This document shows positions 52,920 through 60,287 of a stretch of 64,000 nt of DNA, piece by piece. The notes under the pieces were generated by a model, which was given only the letters and a program-made list of their open reading frames with translations, searched no databases and had not been told where the DNA came from. This stretch comes from Ignavibacteria bacterium (GTDB lineage: Bacteria > Bacteroidota > Ignavibacteria > Ignavibacteriales > SURF-24), in NCBI GenBank assembly GCA_025612245.1, contig JAAXKQ010000002.1:372001-436000 (forward strand), in the 5' to 3' direction. Both the position numbers and the translations under genes were made by a program. Position 1 is the first letter of the stretch. Each line of letters begins with the position of its first letter.

Positions 52920-54347
52920 ATGCATATCTTCTGCAGGGTTCTCCTCATTATATTATTCACTGCTTCGGCAGCCATGGCGCAGAAACTGCCGGCTTCCGAC
53001 AGAGTTTATATAGACAGCATTATGAACGCGCATTATAAGTCCGGTTGTCCGGGCGCAGTAGTGCTGGCGGCAATAAACGGCAGGATCCTTTTCCGCAAAG
53101 CTTACGGAATGGCAAGCCTGGAACTCAGTGTAAGGCAGAAACCTGAATTCCTTTTCCCGCTCGGATCAATTGTAAAACAGTTTACTGCTGTAAGCATACT
53201 TAAGCTTGCACAGGAAGGAAAACTCTCGCTTCAGGATGAGGTTAAAAAATTCATTCCGGACTATAACACGCACGGATATAAGATTACGCTTGAAAACCTC
53301 CTTACGCATACAAGCGGCATTAAGAGCCTTTATGAACTGCCGGGCTACATGAAGCTAAGACGCGAGGAATACGGACCTGATGACTTAAGGAAACTCTTCG
53401 AGGAGCAGGAGCTTTACTTTGAACCGGGTACGGACTGGAACTATTCAAATTCAGGATTTAGCCTGCTTGGCATGGTAATAGAAAAGGTCTCGGGCATGAG
53501 TTTCAGCGCCTACCTTAAGGAGAACATATTTAGACCTCTTAAGATGACAAGAACATTCATTCTTACGGGGGATCAGGTCATCCCGGGATTCGTTCCATAC
53601 TATAAGTCTTCAGGCAAGGGCCTCTACAGGCCGGGCCCTTATTTCAGCTTCAGCTCACTTTTTGCTGCAGGCGACATAATCTCCTGCTGTGACGACATGC
53701 TTAAGTGGGATGAAGCCCTTTACACGGAAAAAATACTGAAGCATGAGTGGCTTTCCAAAGCCTGGAGTTCTTTTATGCTGCCTGACGGGCAGAAAACAAA
53801 CTACGGGTACGGCTGGGCCTTGGGGGAATTCAAGGGGATGCATTTTATTCAGCATGACGGGATTGCAGGATACCTTTCGGATGCCATACGTGTTCCTGAA
53901 AAACACCTCTATGTTTTTATTGCATCCAATAACGGCTCTTTGAGCCCTAATGATGCCGCAAATAAAATTGCCTGCAGGCTCCTTGGGCTTAATACGGACA
54001 GACCGGTAAAGCCTGATGGCAAGATATTGCCCGAATATGCGGCTACGTTTGAAGTCAAGCGCCCGGCGGGAAATGACTTCCGTTATTTTTCTAAGGACAA
54101 AGTCTACCGCAGAATAACCATTTCCGGCGACTCGCTTTTCTCTGAATGCACTACTGAAGGAAAGTATAAGCTTCTTCCCATTGAAAAAGACGTCTTCCTT
54201 TTTGAAGGAACCGATACAAAAGTGCAGTTCAAAAGGAATGAGGAAGGAAAGATTACAGGACTTAGAATTTATAGCGAGCCTGTTAACTACGGTCCCGAAG
54301 ACGTCGAACAGGTTTCGGAAGTAGAGTTATCTGAAAAGAAAAATTAA
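52920..54347 (+). CDS. Beta-lactamase-family serine hydrolase (class C-like)
   Basis: A 475-residue secreted hydrolase. A signal peptide (1-20) is followed by the penicillin-binding/class C beta-lactamase fold: SxxK at Ser-83 to Lys-86 (GSIVKQFTA), the YxN-type motif Tyr-175 to Asn-177 (WNYSNSG) and a HxG-like element (HDGIAGYLSD) in place of KTG. The last ~120 residues form a beta-rich C-terminal extension (~365-475) seen in esterases and D-aminopeptidase-like proteins. It is more likely an esterase, peptidase or cell-wall hydrolase than an antibiotic-resistance beta-lactamase. The gene ends at a bidirectional terminator shared with the converging creatininase-like gene. Confidence 0.85.
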   Translation: MHIFCRVLLIILFTASAAMAQKLPASDRVYIDSIMNAHYKSGCPGAVVLAAINGRILFRKAYGMASLELSVRQKPEFLFPLGSIVKQFTAVSILKLAQEGKLSLQDEVKKFIPDYNTHGYKITLENLLTHTSGIKSLYELPGYMKLRREEYGPDDLRKLFEEQELYFEPGTDWNYSNSGFSLLGMVIEKVSGMSFSAYLKENIFRPLKMTRTFILTGDQVIPGFVPYYKSSGKGLYRPGPYFSFSSLFAAGDIISCCDDMLKWDEALYTEKILKHEWLSKAWSSFMLPDGQKTNYGYGWALGEFKGMHFIQHDGIAGYLSDAIRVPEKHLYVFIASNNGSLSPNDAANKIACRLLGLNTDRPVKPDGKILPEYAATFEVKRPAGNDFRYFSKDKVYRRITISGDSLFSECTTEGKYKLLPIEKDVFLFEGTDTKVQFKRNEEGKITGLRIYSEPVNYGPEDVEQVSEVELSEKKN

Positions 54348-54365
54348 AACTTAAAGAGAGGAAGT

Positions 54366-54396
54366 AAAAAGGCGGGGTGTGCAGCCCCACCTTTTT
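54366..54396. terminator. Bidirectional intrinsic terminator
   Basis: Arms 54366-54377 (AAAAAGG, mismatch, GGGG) and 54385-54396 (CCCC, mismatch, CCTTTTT) form a stem flanked by A5 and T5, the layout of a terminator used from both sides. It lies between the stops of the plus-strand hydrolase (54347) and the minus-strand creatininase-like gene (54400). Confidence 0.85.
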
Positions 54397-54399
54397 AGT

Positions 54400-55299
54400 T
54401 CAGTGAATTTCAGTCTTCAGGGGGTTTTCGGACTCGTCAAAGAACTCTTTTTGCAGCTCCAGTATGTTGTTATTCTTCTTGACGTTGCGAATAAAGTTTG
54501 TAAGCTGTTCCACCTCGTTATTTATCAGCAGCTCGCCAATTTCCCTGCTGGCGAAGCTTCCATCGCCTGCGTAGTGGTTCGGGAATTTTGCATACCACCA
54601 GATGCCGGAGAAGGAATCCGGCAGATCCTTAAGTCGCTTCTGGTCGTCGCCGTTCTGGCTTTTAGCGGCCTCAAGGTGAACAAGGTTACGGCTGGTAACG
54701 AGCATTTCGGAAGTCTCGGTTTCACCGGCGTGGCCGTCGTTGGTGGTCCTGCGGAGCTTTTTGACCTTCTCGGCGACTTCAGGGTTTTCGGCGGGAGTAA
54801 AAAGTATTACCGCGTAATCCTTTCTTTTTTCGAGCTGTGCCTGGCAGAAGTATCTGAGGAAGTAATTGTTGCCGCCGTGGCCGTTTACAAGTATGATCTT
54901 TTTAATTCCGTTTCGTGCAAGCTCCTCGCAGGTCTCCTGAAGAAGGTTCCATACGAGGCTGCTGCTGTATGCAATTGTGCCCGGCTGGTGTTTTGCTTCA
55001 AAGATCTGTCCGAAGTAGTACTGCGGGAATATGATTGTATATTCCTTTAGGGCTGCACGCGAAACGATTTCCCTTGCATCAAGCATGTCGGTGCCAAGCG
55101 GCAGGTGGGGGCCGTGCTTTTCAAGTATTCCCATCGGTATGATGCATGTCCGCTCCGACATTTCCACGGCCTTCTTAAAATCGGGCGAAGTGAGCTCCTC
55201 GTATTTAGTTGAAAGTCTCTCGCCGGAGGCCTGGGCAAAGGAAGTTCCGGATATCAGTATCAGAACTGAAAGGGTAAAAATGGACAGGGTATTTTTCAT
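54400..55299 (-). CDS. Secreted creatininase-family amidohydrolase
   Basis: A 299-residue protein of the creatininase superfamily. The metal-binding pattern is visible: Glu-60 and His-62 with Asp-71 in GILEKHGPHLPLGTD, then NGHGGNN (VNGHGGNNYFLRYF) and a Glu in DGHAGETETSEM. The spacing matches creatininase, but the family also includes mycofactocin-type peptidases and formamide hydrolases, so the substrate is uncertain. Unusually, an N-terminal signal peptide (residues 1-22, ending SFAQA) is present, so it should be periplasmic or exported, whereas creatininases are normally cytoplasmic. It converges with the serine-hydrolase gene. AGGAAACGCC precedes the ATG. Divergent from the large T9SS protein gene at 55577. 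Confidence 0.85.
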   Translation of the reverse strand: MKNTLSIFTLSVLILISGTSFAQASGERLSTKYEELTSPDFKKAVEMSERTCIIPMGILEKHGPHLPLGTDMLDAREIVSRAALKEYTIIFPQYYFGQIFEAKHQPGTIAYSSSLVWNLLQETCEELARNGIKKIILVNGHGGNNYFLRYFCQAQLEKRKDYAVILFTPAENPEVAEKVKKLRRTTNDGHAGETETSEMLVTSRNLVHLEAAKSQNGDDQKRLKDLPDSFSGIWWYAKFPNHYAGDGSFASREIGELLINNEVEQLTNFIRNVKKNNNILELQKEFFDESENPLKTEIH

Positions 55300-55576
55300 G
55301 GCGTTTCCTAAAAACAGTTGTAAGAGTAATGACTAATTCCCACGGCAAGTTTCAAAAATCTCCGGCATAAATGCAAATAATTTATTGACTGAAATTCAGC
55401 GGAACGGAATGAAATATGTATCAAAAAGATACATGATTATCATTCTGAGAAAACGCAGACGGAAGTAGTCTGCAGAAAGGGCTTAAAACGCGTGTGAAGG
55501 AGCCGGTACAATTTTTGCATTTTTATTCATTTGGGACTGTTCTTCACTTATTTCAACACCAACAATTGGAGGGGCC

Positions 55577-58500
55577 ATGCAAGGATTGTTTCGGCGCTTT
55601 AAGATCTTGAATCTTTTGGTCCTGGCTGTTTCATTTGTTCTCTTATGTGCCTGGAACGTTAATGCCCAGTACTCGATTTTTAGCGACCAGGTACCCGCCG
55701 CTTCAGGAGAAGACAGCGACTATGAGCTTGGGACAAAGTTCGTCTCCTCGCACCCGGCGGAAATTACAGCCATACGTTTTTACAAAATGCCGGGAGAAAC
55801 CGGAGCTCACAAGGGCACGGTCTGGACATCCGCAGGAGCAAAAATTGTGGATGTCTCTTTTTCTTCCGAGTCACCTTCGGGCTGGCAGACAGCCCAGCTT
55901 CCCGCTCCCTTAAGAATCGAATCAGGTACAGTTTATGTAGTTTCAGTCAATACCAACAGGGTCTATCCGATTACTCAGAACGGGCTTGCCAGCGTCATAA
56001 CAAACGCCTTTCTGAGTACAGCCGGAGGGGATAACGGGGTATTTAATGATACTCCCGGTGCTTTCCCTTCATCGACTTATAACAAGTCAAATTATTTCGT
56101 GGATATTGTAGCCTCCCCGATGGATGCAGTGTTTACAAGCCAGGTGCCCGCAGAATCTTTTTCCGGTGAAGGGCCGCTTGAGCTCGGGCTCAAATTCACC
56201 GCATCGGCCATGGCAAAGGTGCGCTTTATCAGGTTTTATAAAGTTGCCGGAGAAACCGGGCTTCACACGGGAAACCTCTGGGACAGTCATGGGACATGGC
56301 TTGCGACTGTTAACTTTAATGGAGAAACATCCGAAGGCTGGCAATATGCAGAGGTGAACCAGGATGTTTACCTGGATGCCGGGGTCACTTATATAGTTTC
56401 CGTGAATTCAAATGGGCTTTATGGCGCAACAAAAAACGCCTTAGCCACACCAGTAACTAACGGCATATTAACTGCACCGGCAGGCCAGAACGGGGTTTAC
56501 AGCAACACGCCTGGAAACTTCCCGGACGTAAATTTCGGCAGCCCTAATTATTTCAGGGACATTGTTGTCATCCCACTCTACACGCCTGCTGCACCTGTAC
56601 TGCTTTCACCGTCTAATGAGTTGACGGGTGTGTCAATTGAACCCGTGCTTACCTGGAGGGCAATTGCGGGCGTAACCTCGTATACGCTGCAGATTGCAGA
56701 AGACGCCGCTTTTACGGTTAATCTCAGGACTTATACAAACCTGACCTCCAGCTCGCTTGCTTTAACGGGGTTATCCAATAGTAAGACCTACTATTGGCGC
56801 GTAAAGGGAATAAATGATCCTGCCGCTGGCAACTACTCGCAGGCATTTAAGTTTACTACAATCGCTCATACGGACGTAGTACTTTCATACCCTACCGGTG
56901 GAGTAAAGCTTTACACCGACAAGCCGGGACTTACATGGTACGTTCCTGCAGGCGGGAGTGGCTGGAAGTATGACCTTATTTATTCTACAGACATAAACAT
57001 GGCCACTTATACTACAATAAGTAACCTGACAGAAAGCCGGTATACGCTGCAGGGCCTGCTGGCAGGAAAGACTTATTACTGGAAGGTAAGGCTTAAAACC
57101 TCCAGCGGTGCCGTTGCAGGATATTCTGCAAAAGAAAGCTTCGTTTCGGCCGGTGAAGCTTTGAAGCCGGTAGCCTCCTGGCCCGTTGGAAATACTACGG
57201 TCAATAGTTTATCCCAGGAGTTGTACTGGTATCTTAACGGTGCCTCTGTGGGTCTGAGTTATGAGCTTGAGATCAGGGAAGGCACTACAGCAGCACTTAC
57301 CGGTGCTGCAACGAATGAGGGTATAAGCGAGACTCATTTCAATGTAACAGGACTCCTGTCCGGTAAGCAGTACTCCTGGCATGTAAGGTCCAAAACAGCC
57401 TCGGGCGATTACTCACCATGGTCGGAGGCGGTAAGCTTTAAGACTGCAAGTTCAGGAGGCGTAATTGTGCCAACGGCATCCTGGCCCGTGGGGTATCCTG
57501 TAGTTTACACTTTGAGCCCGACGCTCAACTGGTATCTGGGTGCGGAAAACGCGGGGCTGACTTTTGAGGTGGAAATTGTTGAAGGACTAAATACCGGCTT
57601 TACGAACGTTCCAACAATTTCAGGAATAAACTCGCTCTCAGTAGTTTCCCCTTTGCTTACTCCGGGGAAAGACTATAAGTGGCAGGTAAGATCATTTGAC
57701 GGCGTTCATTATTCCGACTGGTCGAAGCCGGCTACGTTCAAAGTTGCAGGTACGGTTGGAAATGTGCCTGTAGTGCCCGTAGCCTCCTGGCCCGTTGGAG
57801 GAGCTCTGGTATATTCCTTGGAAACAACTCTCAGCTGGTATCTTGGAGCATCATCAACAGGACTTGAGTATGAGGTTGAATACGGACAGGGAACCCTTTC
57901 CGGAACGCCCGTAATAACCGGTATAAAAGCGCTTTCGGTTAATATAACGGGGCTTGAGGCTGGAAAGACATACAGCTGGAGGGTGCGTTCAAGGAGTTCA
58001 TTGGGGCCTTCAGCCTGGTCGAAGACAGAAACCTTCAGGACCATTGCTAGCGCGGTTGTGGCTGAAAAGCCCATTCTCTCGTGGCCCGTTAAAGGTGCAG
58101 TTGTCTATACTAACTCCCCGACACTTTCGTGGTTCTTAAATTCTTCGTCGGCGGGATTGACTTTTCAGCTGAGCTACTCGACGTCCTCGTCAATGACGGG
58201 TGCGGTCAATTTCAACGGCATTACAACGACAAGCTACGAATTGAAAAACCTGACTCCGGGTGCAACTTACTACTGGCAGGTGCGCTCATTTGACGGGATG
58301 GTCTATTCGGCTCCCTCAGAGACGGGAAGCTTTGTGGTATTTGCCGGAAATGCCGCGGTTGTACCGCTTGCAGGCAGCCCAATTGGCGGAGTTCTGGTTG
58401 GAGATATTCAGCCCGTGCTCTCGTGGTTTACACCCGTAAGCGGTGACGTCCAGAGTTACATAGTAGAGTACTCGAAAAAGCCCGACATGTCGGATCCCTT

Positions 58501-58936
58501 AAGCCTGGAGGTTAAGAGCAATTCTGTAAGGCTCGAGAAGCTGAAATCGGGAAGCCCCTATTACTGGCGTGTACTTTCCTTGAACTCCAGGGGTGAAAGG
58601 TCGGCCTTCTCTGAAACAGAAACCTTCAGCACTTCTTCTGTTACAAAGGTCGATAAAGAAGAGGCTCTGCCTTTGAAATTTTCACTGGAGCAAAATTTCC
58701 CGAATCCATTTAACCCTTCGACAAAAATTGAATTCAGCATCGCAAAGGACGGCTACTACAGCCTGGAACTCTATAACATCCTGGGGCAGAAAGTATATTC
58801 AATTATGCAGGGGAATATGAAAGCAGGGAACTACAAGGTCGATTTTAATGGCAGGGACCTGGTCACCGGCATTTATCTCTACAGGCTTACTGGAAATGGA
58901 ATTTCCATTGTAAAAAAGATGATGCTGGTTAAGTAA
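55577..58936 (+). CDS. T9SS-exported protein with DUF4082 and tandem FN3-like repeats
   Basis: A 1119-residue exported protein. A signal peptide (residues 1-32, ending NVNAQ) is followed by two DUF4082 beta-domains (~35-175 and ~180-335), each starting IFSDQVPAAS- or VFTSQVPAES-like and containing ITAIRFYKMPGETGAHKGT or its counterpart. Seven fibronectin-III-like repeats follow (~340-1020), most beginning with SWPVG and with YYWRVR-type central strands. The last ~90 residues (~1030-1119) are a type-A sorting domain (NFPNPFNPSTKIEFSI, ending KKMMLVK). DUF4082 is found in secreted carbohydrate-associated proteins, so surface attachment or polysaccharide binding is plausible. No catalytic domain is visible. 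GGAGGGG precedes the ATG. Confidence 0.85.
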   Translation: MQGLFRRFKILNLLVLAVSFVLLCAWNVNAQYSIFSDQVPAASGEDSDYELGTKFVSSHPAEITAIRFYKMPGETGAHKGTVWTSAGAKIVDVSFSSESPSGWQTAQLPAPLRIESGTVYVVSVNTNRVYPITQNGLASVITNAFLSTAGGDNGVFNDTPGAFPSSTYNKSNYFVDIVASPMDAVFTSQVPAESFSGEGPLELGLKFTASAMAKVRFIRFYKVAGETGLHTGNLWDSHGTWLATVNFNGETSEGWQYAEVNQDVYLDAGVTYIVSVNSNGLYGATKNALATPVTNGILTAPAGQNGVYSNTPGNFPDVNFGSPNYFRDIVVIPLYTPAAPVLLSPSNELTGVSIEPVLTWRAIAGVTSYTLQIAEDAAFTVNLRTYTNLTSSSLALTGLSNSKTYYWRVKGINDPAAGNYSQAFKFTTIAHTDVVLSYPTGGVKLYTDKPGLTWYVPAGGSGWKYDLIYSTDINMATYTTISNLTESRYTLQGLLAGKTYYWKVRLKTSSGAVAGYSAKESFVSAGEALKPVASWPVGNTTVNSLSQELYWYLNGASVGLSYELEIREGTTAALTGAATNEGISETHFNVTGLLSGKQYSWHVRSKTASGDYSPWSEAVSFKTASSGGVIVPTASWPVGYPVVYTLSPTLNWYLGAENAGLTFEVEIVEGLNTGFTNVPTISGINSLSVVSPLLTPGKDYKWQVRSFDGVHYSDWSKPATFKVAGTVGNVPVVPVASWPVGGALVYSLETTLSWYLGASSTGLEYEVEYGQGTLSGTPVITGIKALSVNITGLEAGKTYSWRVRSRSSLGPSAWSKTETFRTIASAVVAEKPILSWPVKGAVVYTNSPTLSWFLNSSSAGLTFQLSYSTSSSMTGAVNFNGITTTSYELKNLTPGATYYWQVRSFDGMVYSAPSETGSFVVFAGNAAVVPLAGSPIGGVLVGDIQPVLSWFTPVSGDVQSYIVEYSKKPDMSDPLSLEVKSNSVRLEKLKSGSPYYWRVLSLNSRGERSAFSETETFSTSSVTKVDKEEALPLKFSLEQNFPNPFNPSTKIEFSIAKDGYYSLELYNILGQKVYSIMQGNMKAGNYKVDFNGRDLVTGIYLYRLTGNGISIVKKMMLVK
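56600..58640 (+). repeat. Tandem FN3-like coding repeats
   Basis: Inside the gene, a unit of about 300 bp (roughly 100 residues) recurs about seven times. The conserved start, encoding (A/L)SWPV(G/K), is found near 56888 (diverged), 57170, 57474, 57779, 58075 and 58372. The 21-base stretch at 57170-57190 is identical to 57779-57799, which shows recent duplication or conversion between units. The other copies have diverged at the DNA level. Confidence 0.75.
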
Positions 58937-58943
58937 TAGGCAT

Positions 58944-58975
58944 AAAAAGCAGGGCAGGAATTCTTCCTGCCCTGC
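58944..58975 (-). terminator. Terminator at the end of the DJ-1/PfpI gene
   Basis: Twelve-base arms 58949-58960 and 58964-58975 pair perfectly around TTC. On the minus strand, the run TTTTT (complement of 58944-58948) follows immediately, a textbook intrinsic terminator for the gene that ends at 59000. On the plus strand it lies 12 nt after the T9SS-protein stop but lacks a T run there. Confidence 0.85.
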
Positions 58976-58999
58976 CTGCTAATCTAAGTCTTAATAGGT

Positions 59000-59587
59000 T
59001 TAGGGTTCGATCTTTGTGCCTAAAACCTGCAGGAATTGTTTCATCCATTCGGGGTGTGCGGGCCAGGCCGGCGCAGTGACCAGGTTGCCGTCCGTAAGCG
59101 CATTGTCGGCATCGGGACTTATGTCGCCGTAATTAGCGCCTGCAATTCTGCACTCGGGGCCGACCGCAGGGTAGGAGATCATTTTTTTACCCCTGAGGGC
59201 ATCTGCAGCTGCAAGTATCTGCGGGCCGTGGCAGATGGCGCCAATCGGCTTATTTTCCTGCGCAAAGTGTTTTACAATTTCAAGCACCCTGTTATTAAGC
59301 CTCAGGTATTCAGGGGCCCTTCCGCCCGGCAAAACCAGGGCGTCGTACTTTTCGGGTAATATCTCGTTAAAGTCGGCATTAATCTTAAACCTGTGTCCTG
59401 GGAATTCCGCATAAGTCTGGTCACCGATAAAATCGTGAATTGCAGTCTTTACCGTGTCCCCGGGTTTTTTATTAGGGCAGACCGTATGCACCTGGTGGCC
59501 TACCATTGTGAGTATCTGGTAAGGCACCATAACTTCATAATCTTCCACAAAGTCACCAACGATCATGAGAATTCTTTTAACAGACAT
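59000..59587 (-). CDS. DJ-1/PfpI-family protein
   Basis: A 195-residue cytoplasmic protein with the DJ-1/PfpI fold. The nucleophile Cys-119 lies in GAICHGPQIL, followed by His-120, and Glu-16 is the conserved acidic partner near GDFVEDYEVMVP. The family comprises intracellular proteases/deglycases, glyoxalase-like and chaperone members; catalytic use of this protein is undetermined. The length is close to the PfpI type (~170-190). AGGAGG lies upstream of the ATG. It lies between two giant T9SS-substrate genes and is unrelated in strand; the large upstream gap holds a CRP/FNR-like pair of sites. Confidence 0.88.
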   Translation of the reverse strand: MSVKRILMIVGDFVEDYEVMVPYQILTMVGHQVHTVCPNKKPGDTVKTAIHDFIGDQTYAEFPGHRFKINADFNEILPEKYDALVLPGGRAPEYLRLNNRVLEIVKHFAQENKPIGAICHGPQILAAADALRGKKMISYPAVGPECRIAGANYGDISPDADNALTDGNLVTAPAWPAHPEWMKQFLQVLGTKIEP

Positions 59588-60287
59588 TTGGACCTCCTGT
59601 TATTTTATCAGTTAATAATTCCCCTCCAAGCCGAGGAAGTGTTCTGCCGGCGGTAATAAATAAAAACCGGACTGCCTAATAATTTAAGAAACTGAAAACA
59701 AAAAGCCAGAGAAAATTTATGCTTGCCCTTTGCCCGTCCCTGAAGGAAAAAGTGTATCCCCATTATTCCTGAAAAAAATTCCTTCTACTTTCTTTTAAAA
59801 ATGCCTTGATTCCGATCACAAAAACTTCTATATCATTATAACTGCGACATCGATCACAGCGGAAGGCAAAAATTAAAATACCCAAATGAGCCGCTGTGCA
59901 TGAAAAATAAACAGAGGGGAAAAGTGGAAGAGATTATACCGGTGAGTCCGCTTTTGTTGCTGATGGGTATTCAGGTATACATGAGTATACGCCATCAATA
60001 TTTCACCTTGGCAGCTGCCTCCTGCAGCAGAATAATCACATATCCGGAACTTCTTCATAAGCATGCTAATAAATGTATCTCACTTCGGTTGAAACCAAAG
60101 ACTTACATAGATAAGACCCTGTTCACCCCATGGATTGAATGTTCTTTTGTGTTCTGCCACTTGAGCTCCGGGGACGCGGGCCCAACAAAGGTGCGTTAAA
60201 TATTCAGTGTGTTCTAAAACGGCTTTACTGTACGAATAGATAAAGTTCTACTGATAATATCTAACTTAATTTGACGGAGGGCGGGAT
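59588..60287. other. Long intergenic region with possible CRP/FNR sites and a hairpin
   Basis: A 700-bp gap. TTGAT-TCCG-ATCAC at 59806-59819 matches the FNR-type dyad with one mismatch, and TGCGA-CATCGA-TCACA at 59843-59858 matches the CRP-type dyad with one mismatch; they are 37 bp apart. A hairpin at 59961-59997 has arms TGATGGGTAT and ATAC-G-CCATCA (ten pairs, one bulged G), with the palindromic stretch GTATAC-ATGA-GTATAC at 59975-59990. The plus-strand frame 59900-60199 (99 codons) looks non-coding. I see no tRNA or transposon. Confidence 0.4.

Noticed and set aside
52920-54347. Serine hydrolase considered as an antibiotic-resistance beta-lactamase
   Set aside because: The third motif is HDG rather than KTG and a C-terminal extension is present, which fits the esterase/peptidase branch better.
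54379-55050. 223-codon plus-strand frame antisense to the creatininase-like gene
   Set aside because: It begins inside the terminator region and mirrors a gene with intact motifs; it is not a separate gene.
56600-58640. Regularly spaced repeats considered as a CRISPR array
   Set aside because: The period is about 300 bp, the repeats are within an open reading frame and encode FN3-like domains; there are no cas genes.
59900-60199. 99-codon frame in the 700-bp gap before the multidomain protein
   Set aside because: Residue composition is irregular with scattered Cys and His, there is no domain or signal peptide, and an equally good frame lies on the other strand.
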